Positions 22,062 through 33,020 of a DNA stretch of 64,000 nucleotides are shown here, piece after piece. Source of the stretch: Rhynchopus sp. YZ270_cl-10 (Eukaryota > Euglenozoa > Diplonemea > Diplonemida > Diplonemidae); the NCBI GenBank assembly GCA_964035575.1, contig OZ037863.1, positions 784,001 to 848,000 on the forward strand, written 5' to 3'. The position numbers and the translations under genes were made by a program. Each line of letters opens with the position of its first letter. Within the stretch, counting starts at the first letter, position 1. The notes beneath the pieces are model-generated. The model was not told where the DNA came from. It worked only from the letters and a program-made list of their open reading frames with translations, and made no database searches.

Positions 22062-23813
22062 ATGCGTTGGCTCCTTGCAGTGTCGTGTCTCTCCCTGTCG
22101 CGTGCGGTGCCGATACCTACCAGCCCAATTACTCCTGCACCTCAGACACGCGCACCACCAACACTTATTCCACTCTTGTGCACGCCGCTTTCACATTCAC
22201 CGTTGGTTGCCTCAGTCGAAGCAGCAATTCATGAAGCATACTCTGAGTGCTGGACGTTTCAGTGTGTGGGAACAGTTGAGGTCACGTTCAGCAACATCAC
22301 CACAGATAATAGAGGCGGGAGAGTGTCACTTCAGAACAGTGATGGGTACGTGCTGACATCTTTGATTGATAACCGGGAACGTTACATTGCCACTTACCCT
22401 GCCAACGGTGAGATGATGGTTGTGTTCAAGGATACGAGTGGGGATAGTTACAACTACGAGAGCGAATTCACCTTCGAGTGGGAATGCAACACTGGACCTG
22501 CAGTTGTGCCTGCAGCAGGCTTTGATGCTTCCACATACCTGACACTGCCGCCTGCTGGGTCGTACAAGCGGATGTTTTCAGAATATGCGATGTACAGTTG
22601 GATTATTCCCTGCACAGGAACACTTGAAGTTTCTGCCTCCGTCATCCCTTCCTCAAATCCGCACGCCGACCTCGGATATGTGCACGGAATAGAATTATCA
22701 TTTATGAACAGCAGCGGGAACGTCGTGTACAGTCACTATGGCTGGTCCACTGTCAACGGCTTCTTCAGCGTTGCAGGGAACTTCAACATTACTTTGCGCA
22801 CCCGGACTATAGGTTATGGGTACTATGACTCTGAGATGGCGTTTGCTTGGAGCTGTGGACGGCCACTTCCGTGTGAGTCGCTGTCATCACCACCGTTGGT
22901 TGCCTCAATACAAGTACCCATTGGTACATCGTACTCTGAGTGCTGGACATTTCAGTGTGTGGGAACAGTTGAGGTCACGTTCAGCAACATCACCACAGAT
23001 AATAGAGGCGGGAGAGTGTCACTTCACAACAGTGATGGGTACGTGCTGACATCTTTGATTGATAACCGGGAACGTTACATTGCCACTTACCCTGCCAACG
23101 GTGAGATGACGGTTGTGTTCAAGGACACGAGTGGGGATAGTTACAACTACGAGAGCGAATTCACCTTCGAGTGGGAATGCAACACTGGACCTGCAGTTGT
23201 GCCTGCAGCAGGCTTTGATGCTTCCACATACCTGACACTGCCGCCTGCTGGGTCGTACAAGCGGATGTTTTCAGAATATGCGATGTACAGTTGGATTATT
23301 CCCTGCACAGGAACACTTGAAGTTTCTGCCTCCGTCATCCCTTCCTCAAATCCGCACGCCGACCTCGGATATGTGCACGGAATAGAATTATCATTTATGA
23401 ACAGCAGCGGGAACGTCGTGTACAGTCACTATGGCTCGTCCACTGTAAACGGCTTCTTCAGTGTTGCAGGGAACTTCAACATTACTTTGCGCACCCGGAC
23501 TATAGGTTATGGGTACTATGACTCTGAGATGGCGTTTGCTTGGAGCTGTGCAGCGACAAGCACAGCCACTCCAACAGGCCTGCCAGCACTTCCGATACCC
23601 ACCCCAACGGACCTGCCTAGTACAGTGCCACCACAGCCCGAACGGCTACCACAGCAGGATGAGTCGGGTGGGAGCAGCAACGTTGTCCTTTATGTCGGCG
23701 TCGGTGTGGGCGTGCTCGTGGTGGCTGTGTGTGTTTCTGTTGCATTTCACTGTCTGCAAAAGAAGCCGCCTGCGAAGGAGCTTGAGAACCACAGTGAGAT
23801 GCGTCCATATTAG
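22062..23813 (+). CDS. Repeat-containing single-span surface protein, copy 2 (583 aa)
   Basis: The start was chosen at MRWLLAVSCLSLSRA, a typical signal peptide; the longer open frame upstream is untranslated flank. A Pro/Thr linker follows, then two near-identical 231-residue units, each with two beta-rich halves (CWTFQC...FEWEC and SWIIPC...FAWSC), a Thr/Pro stalk (TATPTGLPALPIPTPT), the span NVVLYVGVGVGVLVVAVC and a short basic tail. The tail ends after HSEMRPY, about 20 residues shorter than in copy 3 and some 40 shorter than in copy 4. Multiple NIT sequons. Probably displayed at the cell surface; the almost identical units point to recent homogenisation. Function unknown; the CUB-like label is a fold guess. 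Confidence 0.88.
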   Translation: MRWLLAVSCLSLSRAVPIPTSPITPAPQTRAPPTLIPLLCTPLSHSPLVASVEAAIHEAYSECWTFQCVGTVEVTFSNITTDNRGGRVSLQNSDGYVLTSLIDNRERYIATYPANGEMMVVFKDTSGDSYNYESEFTFEWECNTGPAVVPAAGFDASTYLTLPPAGSYKRMFSEYAMYSWIIPCTGTLEVSASVIPSSNPHADLGYVHGIELSFMNSSGNVVYSHYGWSTVNGFFSVAGNFNITLRTRTIGYGYYDSEMAFAWSCGRPLPCESLSSPPLVASIQVPIGTSYSECWTFQCVGTVEVTFSNITTDNRGGRVSLHNSDGYVLTSLIDNRERYIATYPANGEMTVVFKDTSGDSYNYESEFTFEWECNTGPAVVPAAGFDASTYLTLPPAGSYKRMFSEYAMYSWIIPCTGTLEVSASVIPSSNPHADLGYVHGIELSFMNSSGNVVYSHYGSSTVNGFFSVAGNFNITLRTRTIGYGYYDSEMAFAWSCAATSTATPTGLPALPIPTPTDLPSTVPPQPERLPQQDESGGSSNVVLYVGVGVGVLVVAVCVSVAFHCLQKKPPAKELENHSEMRPY

Positions 23814-25102
23814 GATACGAGGATAAGCAGTATGAAGATAGAGTCGAGCTGGCTCTTTTGTGAGGTGACAGTGAAGTCTAAGGTGGATGTTGCTGTACCG
23901 CACAGGAGTGGAGGAATGGAGGGAGTGAATATTTGGTTCTTTACGTGCAATGTGATTAGAGGTGACAGCTGGCGAAATATGTTTGTCGTCCAAAGAAGGA
24001 TCCAACGTATACCAAAAGGAAAAGAGCGGAAAACAGCCCAAAAGGGTAAAACGGGCACTTTTGCCCACCTCAGCCCACGTACACCCATGTACAACCCACG
24101 TTCTCCCATTTACAGCCCATTGTAATAATTTAAAAACGGTACAAATTTAAGGGTGTGCCACCACACACCCGTGCCCCTGTCCTGTTGTTGTTTTATTTCT
24201 AGCCGCATTTGCGTCATGCAGATTGCGGTGTGTTGAAGTGTTTGCATCTTTTCTTTTCCTTTCTTTTCGTTCTCTTTTTTTTTATGTTTGTTGTGTGTTC
24301 TCTCAGCCGAAAGGACCACCGCCTCCAACGTACACCAATAAGGAAAGACGGGAAAACAGCCCAAAAGGGTATAACGGGCACTTTTGCCCACCTCAGCCCA
24401 CGTACACCCATGTACAACCCACGTTCTCCCATTTACAGCCCGCTTTGTAAAAAAAAAAACTAGTGGAGCACACTCTAGGGTGGCTACACTAATACAACCA
24501 AGTTTTCAAACAAGAAAAAACGTTACAAATTTATGGGCGTGCCACCACACAAACTTGTCCCTGTCCTGTTGTTTTATTTGTAACCGCATTTGTGCCAAGC
24601 AGATTGCGGTGTGTTGAAGTGTTTTCACCTTTCCTTTTCCTTTCCCAATCCCCTCCCCATTGCCTTACTTCGCTTGTACAGCCCACCCCCCAATCAAAAA
24701 AATACCAAAGGAAAAAAGAAAATTATCAGATAGCAGCCACGACCCCGCAGGCTAAAAAGTAGCGCACTACCTGTCTTCGTCTTTGCAAGCACGGTATATC
24801 ATGCAAGCGCTGCTTAAATGGTATCACGTGGGCGCTATCTAGAAAGATTTTGGCTACAACACGAGACGGTCGGGGTGAACAAACCTTTTTTTTTAAACAC
24901 TTTCTATGTATTTCGCGGAAATGTGAGTAAAAGATGGAAAATATTTACGGTGCGTGTTGAAGTGTTTGCACCTTCTGTCCTGGGTGTCTCCTTCATGCGT
25001 TGCAAGTGTTTGTTTTTGAAAGAACCTTTTTTTGCGTTCCCTGTGTTGAAAGTGGGTCCTCGTGAGCATTAGTCATCATTTTAGAGACAAATGTTTTCGC
25101 TT
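23814..25102. other. 3' flank of copy 2 and duplicated spacer
   Basis: It is shared in pieces with 29787-30380 and with 32189-33415. It contains tandem relatives of a block reading GGGCACTTTTGCCCACCTCA (near 24052 and 24375), a family E hairpin repeat (24461-24510), and the empty-site sequence of the 32445-33020 element near 24705. No gene seen. Confidence 0.55.
24461..24510 (+). repeat. Family E short hairpin repeat
   Basis: The unit reads TAGTGGAGCACACTCTAGGG, then TGGCTACACTAATACAACCA, then AGTTTTCAAA, usually followed by an A-rich run. Other copies: 32192-32241, 44026-44074 (minus), 46837-46886, 54886-54935, 55261-55323, 55333-55381, and looser ones at 14159-14204 and 51722-51757 (minus). 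The first half can fold (GTG.AG...CT.CAC outside, CAC...GTG inside), and the variants near 55.3 kb keep the pairing with changed bases. Confidence 0.75.
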
Positions 25103-25106
25103 AACC

Positions 25107-25911
25107 CTTTCGGGACCGAGCCAAAAAGTTAAAATTTTTGTTTTTGGGGGATTAATGCAAAAAGTGACCTAAGTAGGGATAAACGTCGAGAAAGTGTAAA
25201 ATTTATGCTGGAATGGACTCATTTGGGCTCAGAGGGTCAAAATGTATGTGAGAAAATGATTTTTTGAAAAACTGCTATTACACTGTGGGTATAGGGCCCG
25301 TATACCCAGAAATAGGGTAAAAATCGCAAAATAGGTGTCCTGACCCCTTTGCCCAGCAACCACACCTTCAGCTCACCCTTTTTCACAGGATGAGAGGTCA
25401 TTTTGTGTCAAAAAAGTGTCAAAAAATGGGTGAAAAGGTGTTAGTATTGTGTAATTGTGGGTAAAGAGTTAAAATCTGGGTTTTGGGGTGTTGTGGGGGG
25501 TTGCGGAGGGATGAGCGGGGGGAGGGTGCCCCTGTGCCCATAAAATGATAAAAAACATTATTTTTGGGGCTATATACCCCCAATAAGTCCATTGGAGCCA
25601 AAATTTTTGTGATGTCCAAAATTTTTGATTTTTCATCCACCCGCGGGTCCAGGGCACTCATTTGTAGAAATTCTCAAAAAAAGGCCAAAAAACGCGTTTT
25701 TCAAAAAAGGGGGTTTTCTGAGAAACCACGCTGCGATATTAGGAGAGCATCTTCTTTTATCGACTCTTATGTATTTTTCAAGAGGGAAACGCCCCTGAGT
25801 CCATTAAAGCATGAATTGACCTGATTATCGTCTCCCTGGTACTTTTAGAAAGGGTCGTAAATAAAAAAAAAAAAAAAAACACATATATATATGGGTCTGG
25901 TCCCGAAAGGG
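25107..25911. mobile_element. piggyBac-like non-autonomous element
   Basis: The inverted ends CCCTTTCGGGACC are flanked by TTAA at 25103-25106 and 25912-25915. The duplicated segment at 33410-33420 shows the unoccupied site with a single TTAA. A TTAA target and CCC start are the hallmarks of the piggyBac superfamily. The interior has no transposase. Confidence 0.88.
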
Positions 25912-25965
25912 TTAAATCATAGTTTATTTCGTTCTCTTTTTTTTTTTTTTTTTTTGTGTTTGTTG

Positions 25966-26304
25966 CAGGCTCTCCGCTAGGATTTCCGATTTTGAAAATA
26001 TTCTGTTGATGGTCCACGTTGGTGGGGTACATGCTTGCGCCGCAGGCGCACGGTACGCAACTTTTTTTTTTACCAACGCCCGATTTTGACTTTTTTGGGA
26101 CGTTTGAGCACTCACCTCTCCATATCTTCTTCTCCTGAGCTTTTTTGACAGGTAGAACGGGTCTGAACCACTCAACAGAACTTTTTTTTTTTTTCTTTTT
26201 TTCCCCATTCAGTAGAATAGTTAGTATATGAAACAATTTTTTTCCCCATTTTCAAAAAGTTCTGTTGACAATCAACAGAACTTTAGTACCTAGCGGAGTG
26301 CCTG
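25966..26304. mobile_element. hAT-type non-autonomous element
   Basis: The ends CAGGCTCTCCGCTAGG and (complement) CAGGCACTCCGCTAGG are flanked by GTTTGTTG at 25958-25965 and 26305-26312. The paralogous flank at 33455-33470 lacks it. It is closely related to 3357-3652 and carries a GCGCCGCAGGCGC hairpin near 26038. Confidence 0.88.
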
Positions 26305-26312
26305 GTTTGTTG

Positions 26313-27287
26313 TGTGTCCTCTCAGCCGATAGGACCACCACCCCCACCTCCACCCTCCCCAATCACAGGCTCATCCGAGTCAGGGAAGACATGTGCGACG
26401 TTACAAATTCTCCCCCTTGCGGAGGCTGTAACCGCTCTTTGGCGTACCACAAAAGCAAACCAGCACAGCACCCTTCCACCCCTTCCCTTCCCTTGCCTTT
26501 TCCCGTTCTCTTACCTTTCCCACCTGAGTCCTTCAAAGACTTGCCCCTTTTTGCTGTGTCGTTCGGCTACGGGTGTAGAGGAAGGCAGGTGTCGGACACA
26601 TAGCATTTGGTTATCAAAGCACACACTGGCGTGGTCGTGTGTGTTAGAACGCTTTTTGTGGCAACGTCCTTGCCTGACTAACAGCAGAGCTTCGTGCAGC
26701 AGCATGTGAAACTGCTGCGATGGCTTCCCCACACCATGTGGGGTCTTCGTTCCAGGAGCGTGAAAAGGTCGCAGTGGAAATGGTTAGGCTTCTCTGTACT
26801 AACGTCACGGAGGTGCCGTGCCTTGTCCAAAGAGGCGTTTACTTCTAACCTTATTTTTTTCCTTTTATTTTTCAAAGCAAGTCCGAAAAGAACGCCCCCT
26901 CACTCTCATTTGTGTCATGCTTCCTCGTCAGCACGTTTGTTTCCTCTTTGCGATCCCATCATTCGTTGCAGGCGGGCAGAACAGCCTTCTCTGGTTTGCA
27001 CAGCACTCTGCTTTGTGAGCAGAAGAATGAAAGTATACCAGACGCCCAGTCCACTAACCTCGCAGCACCTATGCAGCCTTGCTGGACTGCCTTGTGCCAG
27101 TCTTCGTGGCTTGTGTGCCATCAGCGTTGACAGAGGTGTGGACCAGCGTCGTGGACCTGCTGTGAGAGGGAAGGGGCGGCTCGTGCACGGCGCATTGGAG
27201 ACACTTACCCACACCACCCAACAGGTCACCACACACTCTTCAGAACCCCACCCACAGGCAAGCGGCGTTGTGCCGTCAAGTCACACA
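26313..27287 (+). promoter_or_regulatory. Conserved 5' region of surface-protein copy 3
   Basis: It is nearly identical to 33466-34440. It includes a small ORF of 42 codons at 26720-26848 (starts MASPHHVGSS, also at 33873-34001) that reads like protein but ends before the main gene, a T-rich stretch ending in TTTTTCAAAG and another ending in TTCGTTGCAG. The last two look like splice acceptors, so the mature leader may be spliced. Exact exon limits cannot be fixed from sequence alone. Confidence 0.5.
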
Positions 27288-29786
27288 ATGCGTTGGCTCC
27301 TTGCAGTGTCGTGTCTCTCCCTGTCGCGTGCGGTGCCGATACCCACCAGCCCAATTACTCCTGCACCTCAGACACGCGCACCACCAACACTTATTCCACT
27401 CTTGTGCACGCCGCTTTCACATTCACCGTTGGTTGCCTCAGTCGAAGCAGCAATTCATGAAGCATACTCTGAGTGCTGGACGTTTCAGTGTGTGGGAACA
27501 GTTGAGGTCACGTTCAGCAACATCACCACAGATAATAGAGGCGGGAGAGTGACACTTCACAACAGTGATGGGTACGTGCTGACATCTTTGATTGATAACC
27601 GGGAACGTTACATTGCCACTTACCCTGCCAACGGTGAGATGACGGTTGTGTTCAAGGACACGAGTGGGAATAGTTACAACTACGAGAGCGAATTCACCTT
27701 CGAGTGGGAATGCAACACTGGACCTGCAGTTGTGCCTGCAGCAGGCTTTGATGCTTCCACATACCTGACACTGCCGCCTGCTGGGTCGTACAAGCGGATG
27801 TTTTCAGAATATGCGATGTACAGTTGGATTATTCCCTGCACAGGAACACTTGAAGTTTCTGCCTCCGTCATCCCTTCCTCAAATCCGCACGCCGACCTCG
27901 GATATGTGTACAGCATAGAATTATCATTTATGAACACCAGCGGGAACGTCGTGTACAGTCACTATGGCTCGTCCACTGTAAACGGCTTCTTCAGTGTTGC
28001 AGGGAACTTCAACATTACTTTGCGCACCCGGGCTATAGCTTATGGGTACTATGACTCTGAGATGGCGTTTGCTTGGAGTTGTGGAAGGCCACTTCCGTGT
28101 GAGTCGCTGTCATCACCACCGTTGGTTGCCTCAATACAAGTACCCATTGGTACATCGTACTCTGAGTGCTGGACATTTCAGTGTGTGGGAACAGTTGAGG
28201 TCACGTTCAGCAACATCACCACAGATAATAGAGGCGGGAGAGTGACACTTCACAACAGTGATGGGTACGTGCTGACATCTTTGATTGATAACCGGGAACG
28301 TTACATTGCCACTTACCCTGCCAACGGTGAGATGACGGTTGTGTTCAAGGATACGAGTGGGAATAGTTACAACTACGAGAGCGAATTCACCTTCGAGTGG
28401 GAATGCAACACTGGACCTGCAGTTGTGCCTGCAGCAGGCTTTGATGCTTCCACATACCTGACACTGCCGCCTGCTGGGTCGTACAAGCGGATGTTTTCAG
28501 AATATGCGATGTACAGTTGGATTATTCCCTGCACAGGAACACTTGAAGTTTCTGCCTACGTCATCCCTTCCTCAAATCCGCACGCCGACCTCAGATATGT
28601 GTACAGATTAGAATTATCATTTATGAACAGCAACGGGAACGTCGTGTACAGTCACTATGGCTCGTCCACTGTAAACGGCTTCTTCAGTGTTGCAGGGAAC
28701 TTCAACATTACTTTGCGCACCCGGGCTATAGCTTATGGGTACTATGACTCTGAGATGGCGTTTGCTTGGAGTTGTGGAAGGCCACTTCCGTGTGAGTCGC
28801 TGTCATCACCACCGTTGGTTGCCTCAATACAAGTACCCATTGGTACATCGTACTCTGAGTGCTGGACATTTCAGTGTGTGGGAACAGTTGAGGTCACGTT
28901 CAGCAACATCATCACAGATAATAGAGGCGGGAGAGTGACACTTCAGAACAGTGATGGGTACGTGCTGACATCTTTGATTGATAACCGGGAACGTTACATG
29001 GCCACTTACCCTGCCAACGGTGAGATGACGGTTGTGTTCAAGGACACGAGTGGGAATAGTTACAACTACGAGAGCGAATTCACCTTCGAGTGGGAATGCA
29101 ACACTGGACCTGCAGTTGTGCCTGCAGCAGGCTTTGCTGCTTCCACATACCTGACACTGCCGCCTGCTGGGTCGTACAAGCGGATGTTTTCAGAACATGC
29201 GATGTACAGTTGGATTATTCCCTGCACAGGGACACTTGAAGTTTCTGCCTCCGTCATCCCTTCCTCAAATCCGCACGCCGACCTCGGATATGTGCACGGA
29301 ATAGAATTATCATTTATGAACAGCAACGGGAACGTCGTGTACAGTCACTATGGCTCGTCCACTGTAAACGGCTTCTTCAGCGTTGCAGGGAACTTCAACA
29401 TTACTTTACGCACCCGGACTATAGCTTATGGGTACTATGACTCTGAGCTGGCGTTTGCTTGGAGCTGTGCGGCGACAAGCACAGCCACTCCAACAGGCCT
29501 GCCAGCACTTCCGATACCCACCCCAACGGACCCGCCTAGTACAGTGCCACCACAGCCCGAACGGCTACCACATCCGGAGGAGTCGGGTGGGAGCAGCAAC
29601 GTTGTCCTTTATGTCGGCGTCGGTGTGGGCGTGCTCGTGGTGGCTGTGTGTGTTTCTGTTGCATTTCACTGTCTGCAAAAGAAGCCGCCTGCGACGGAGC
29701 TTGAGAACCACAGTGAGATGCGTTCCAGAGAAGGAGTTGCTGAGGATACGGAGTCTGAAGATAGAGTCGAGCTGGCTCTTTTCTGA
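27288..29786 (+). CDS. Repeat-containing single-span surface protein, copy 3 (832 aa, three units)
   Basis: It opens with signal peptide MRWLLAVSCLSLSRA; the frame is open far upstream but that part is untranslated flank. Three 231-residue units follow, each of two beta-rich cysteine-bounded halves, then a Thr/Pro stalk, PEESGG linker, span NVVLYVGVGVGVLVV and an acidic tail ending SEDRVELALF. Against copy 2 it has one more unit and a longer tail. The units differ from each other at only a few residues (for example HGIELSF, YSIELSF and YRLELSF in the second half), as expected from unequal exchange. Confidence 0.9.
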   Translation: MRWLLAVSCLSLSRAVPIPTSPITPAPQTRAPPTLIPLLCTPLSHSPLVASVEAAIHEAYSECWTFQCVGTVEVTFSNITTDNRGGRVTLHNSDGYVLTSLIDNRERYIATYPANGEMTVVFKDTSGNSYNYESEFTFEWECNTGPAVVPAAGFDASTYLTLPPAGSYKRMFSEYAMYSWIIPCTGTLEVSASVIPSSNPHADLGYVYSIELSFMNTSGNVVYSHYGSSTVNGFFSVAGNFNITLRTRAIAYGYYDSEMAFAWSCGRPLPCESLSSPPLVASIQVPIGTSYSECWTFQCVGTVEVTFSNITTDNRGGRVTLHNSDGYVLTSLIDNRERYIATYPANGEMTVVFKDTSGNSYNYESEFTFEWECNTGPAVVPAAGFDASTYLTLPPAGSYKRMFSEYAMYSWIIPCTGTLEVSAYVIPSSNPHADLRYVYRLELSFMNSNGNVVYSHYGSSTVNGFFSVAGNFNITLRTRAIAYGYYDSEMAFAWSCGRPLPCESLSSPPLVASIQVPIGTSYSECWTFQCVGTVEVTFSNIITDNRGGRVTLQNSDGYVLTSLIDNRERYMATYPANGEMTVVFKDTSGNSYNYESEFTFEWECNTGPAVVPAAGFAASTYLTLPPAGSYKRMFSEHAMYSWIIPCTGTLEVSASVIPSSNPHADLGYVHGIELSFMNSNGNVVYSHYGSSTVNGFFSVAGNFNITLRTRTIAYGYYDSELAFAWSCAATSTATPTGLPALPIPTPTDPPSTVPPQPERLPHPEESGGSSNVVLYVGVGVGVLVVAVCVSVAFHCLQKKPPATELENHSEMRSREGVAEDTESEDRVELALF

Positions 29787-30382
29787 GGTGACAGTGAAGT
29801 CTAAGGTGGATGTTGCTGTACCGCACAGGAGTGGAGGAATGGAGGGAGTGAATATTTGGTTCTTTACGTGCAATGTGATTAGAGGTGACAGCTGGCGAAA
29901 TATGTTTGTCGTCCAAAGAAGGATCCAACGTATACCAAAAGGAAAAGAGCGGAAAACAGCCCAAAAGGGTAAAACGGGCACTTTTGCCCACCTCAGCCCA
30001 CGTACACCCATGTACAACCCACGTTCTCCCATTTACAGCCCATTGTAATAATTTAAAAACGGTACAAATTTAAGGGTGTGCCACCACACACCCGTGCCCC
30101 TGTCCTGTTGTTGTTTTATTTCTAGCCGCATTTGCGTCATGCAGATTGCGGTGTGTTGAAGTGTTTGCATCTTTTCTTTTCCTTTCTTTTCGTTCTCTTT
30201 TTTTTTTATGTTTGTTGTGTGTTCTCTCAGCCGAAAGGACCACCGCCTCCAACGTACACCAATAAGGAAAGACGGGAAAACAGCCCAAAAGGGTATAACG
30301 GGCACTTTTGCCCACCTCAGCCCACGTACACCCATGTACAACCCACGTTCTCCCATTTACAGCCCGCTTTGTAAAAAAAAAC
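29787..30382. other. 3' flank of copy 3
   Basis: It is almost base-for-base the same as the flank after copy 2 (23840-24455), including the GGGCACTTTTGCCC blocks. No gene. Confidence 0.6.
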
Positions 30383-31038
30383 AAGTAATTGCTATCGGAA
30401 AAAAAACGGGGTGTGCTGTGGTTATGGGGGGACCCACACTGAACACCGCCCTGTAGAAATAATCTACACTCTGCTCTTCTGCAGGTATGCGAAAACGCTG
30501 CCACAACCACTGGGACGCCTGCACTTGAAACGTTCAAGAACGGGGGCTGTCATCCTCAGACCCCTCTTAGTCCAGCACCATTTACTCGATCGATGGTCGG
30601 CGTGTTCCACGTCGTCGTCGTCCACAGCCTCCCACTCATCGTCGTCGCCGGAGGAGGAGCGCGCAAGGAACACAGACGACTAACTGTCGTCGATCACATC
30701 ATGCGCATCAGCACCACCCAGCAAAGCGCCAGGCTGCTATGTTGGTTTCGAAAATCGCGCGGAGCTTCCCACAGCACACCTCGTTCTTTTTCTTAGCAAT
30801 TCCTTGTTTTGTTGTTGTTTTCCACACACCTTCCTTCGACCCTTGTAGGATCAGTTGTTATTTTTTTCTAGAAAACTTGAAATTACACATTTCAAGAGAA
30901 CAAATTAAAAAGGGTCCTTATTTGCGTTTTTGGGCTCCGCCCGTGCAGTGGTGGGGTCAATCTCGAAAATTGGACAATTTTTTGACCACTTAAATTTTGA
31001 GAAATATGAGCCCGGTTGCTTATACGTGGGGCCCATTT

Positions 31039-31787
31039 TGGGGTGTCCCGGGCACGGCGTAATTCATGTGTAATGGAGTGTAATGGAGGGAATTTAGACT
31101 TTTTGCTTTTTTTGCGTTTCCCCCCCGTTTTTTCAACACGAAAAGTCCAAAAAAGGTGACAACAAAATTTTTTTTGGCGAGTGGAGCAAAAAAATTTTGC
31201 CTGGCTGACCATTGCCGAAGGAATTTTGCACTTTTGACCACCACAGATTACACGTTGGTTTACGATTTTTTCTATGCACTTATGTACTGGGAAGCATGCC
31301 ACCGGTGTTAAATTTTTACTGGCGTGGCTACATAACCGATTCCCCATGTTTCTACCAGTACACAGTACACAGTACACAGTACACAGTACACAGTACACAG
31401 TACACAGTACACAGTACACAGTACACAGTACACAGTACACAGTACACAGTACACAGTACACAGTACACAGCACTGTACAAGGCAAAAATGACCACAACAG
31501 CTGATATTTTGGCCGAATGCCACCCTATCAGGAATATTTTCACACAAATTTTTTCTGGCCTCCATACCCCCAAACTACACGATTTCCGGTTCCGGAAAAT
31601 TTTTGGATCACCAAATATCGCGAAAATTTTCAATTTTTTTGATGTCGTCCGCACATCCCTTTAGTAAAGACCAAAACACCAAGCGTTGTAATTCATGTGT
31701 AATGGGGTGAAAGTGTGTGTAATTCGGTGAAATGGGGTGAAAGTGTGTGTAAGTGGGTGTTAGTGTGGTACCGCCGGGACACCCCAC
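31039..31787. mobile_element. TGGGG-ended element with 5-bp target duplication
   Basis: The ends TGGGGTGTCCCGG and the matching inverse are flanked by CATTT (31034-31038 and 31788-31792). The neighbouring tandem copy at about 32050 is the unoccupied site. The interior has GTAATTCATGTGTAATGG-type units at both ends and a heptamer array. No ORF of note. The 5-bp duplication and ends do not point to a superfamily I know. Confidence 0.78.
31357..31470 (+). repeat. (GTACACA)n tandem array, about 16 units
   Basis: This is a 7-bp array inside the TGGGG-ended element, one base different from the GTACCCA array at 9113-9258. Confidence 0.95.
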
Positions 31788-32444
31788 ATTTTTGGCCAAA
31801 ATTTTCCTCAAAATCCGGGTTTGTAATATTGACCCTTTACTCCCCCCCCACATCGATTTCAATACTATACCTTACTTCACCTACGGTTACCCTTACAGGG
31901 GGGGGGTGAAGGAAGGTAAGTTGAAAAAGGGTCCTTATTTGCGTTTTTGGGCTCCGCCCGTGCAGTGGTGGGGTCAATCTCGAAAATTGGACAATTTTTT
32001 GACCACTTAAATTTTGAGAAATATGAGCCCGGTTGCTTATACGTGGGGCCCATTTTTGGCCAAAATTTTCCTCAAAATCCGGGTTTGTAATATTGACCCT
32101 TTACTCCCCCCCCACATCGATTTCAATACTATACCTTACTTCACCTACGGTTACCCTTACAGGGGGGGTGAAGGAAGGTAAGTTGAAAAACTAGTGGAGC
32201 ACACTCTAGGGTGGCTACACTAATACAACCAAGTTTTCAAACAAGAAAATACGTTACAAATTTATGGGCGTGCCACCACACAAACTTGTCCTGTCCTGTT
32301 GTTGTTTTATTTGTAACCGCATTTGTGCCAAGCAGATTGCGGTGTGTTGAAGTGTTTTCACCTTTCCTTTTCCTTTCCCAATCCCCTCCCCATTGCCTTA
32401 CTTCGCTTGTACAGCCCACCCCCCAATCAAAAAAATACCAAAGG

Positions 32445-33020
32445 TGGGGAGATCCGGGTGCCCGCAACAACAATATTCACAAGCAATCACAAAAAATAAA
32501 TCCTATTCACAAAAAATCACAAGCAATCACAAACAAAAAATCTTATTCACACAAAATCACAAAAAATAAATCCTATTCGCAAAAAATCACAAACGATCAC
32601 AAAAAATCACAAAAATCACAAAAAATCACAAGCAATCACAAAAAAAAAATCCTATTCACAAAAAATCACAAAAAATCACAAACAAAAAATCCTATTCACA
32701 AAAAATCACACAAAATCACAAAAAATAAATCCTATTCACAAAAAATCACAAGCAATCACAAAAAAAAAATCCTATTCACAAAAAATCACAAAAAATCAAA
32801 AAGAATCACATCCACTTTTTGTGATTTTTTGTGATTTTTTTGTGATTGCTTGTGATTTTTTGTGAATAGGATTTATTTTTTGTGATTTTGTGTGATTTGT
32901 TGTGAATAGGATTTTTTTTTTGTGATTTTTTGTATTTATTTTGTGTGATTTGTTGTGATTTGTTGTGATTTGTTGTGATTTTTTGTGAATATTGTTGTTG
33001 CGGGCACCCGGATCTCCCCA
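32445..33020. mobile_element. Foldback element with TGGGG ends
   Basis: The inverted ends start TGGGGAGATCCGGGTGCCCG and are flanked by AAAGG (32440-32444 and 33021-33025). The duplicated flank near 24705 shows the site with one AAAGG. The left part of the interior is iterated AAAAATCACAA and the right part TTGTGATTTTT, so nearly the whole element can fold into one long hairpin. Non-coding. Confidence 0.88.

Larger units (their letters stand above)
30383..32188 (+). repeat. Composite insertion: copy 2 of the 0.8 kb repeat, with tandem end and an inner element
   Basis: The outer ends match 3843-4660. The element 31039-31787 is inserted in it. The final part (GGGTCCTTATTTGCG through GGTAAGTTGAAAA) is present twice in tandem (30907-31920 without the inner insert, and 31928-32186), a local duplication. 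The corresponding point after copy 2 (about 24459) lacks the whole block. Confidence 0.65.

Noticed and set aside
26694-27287. Long in-frame extension upstream of surface-protein copy 3 (and 33847-34440 before copy 4) as part of the protein
   Set aside because: It would bury a clear signal peptide behind 198 residues; the homologous flank before copy 2 is not open in the same way, and T-rich stretches ending in AG suggest leader or intron sequence.
32460-32990. CRISPR-like array from regularly repeated AATCACAA units
   Set aside because: Units are short, contiguous, without unique spacers, in a eukaryotic foldback element with its own target duplication.
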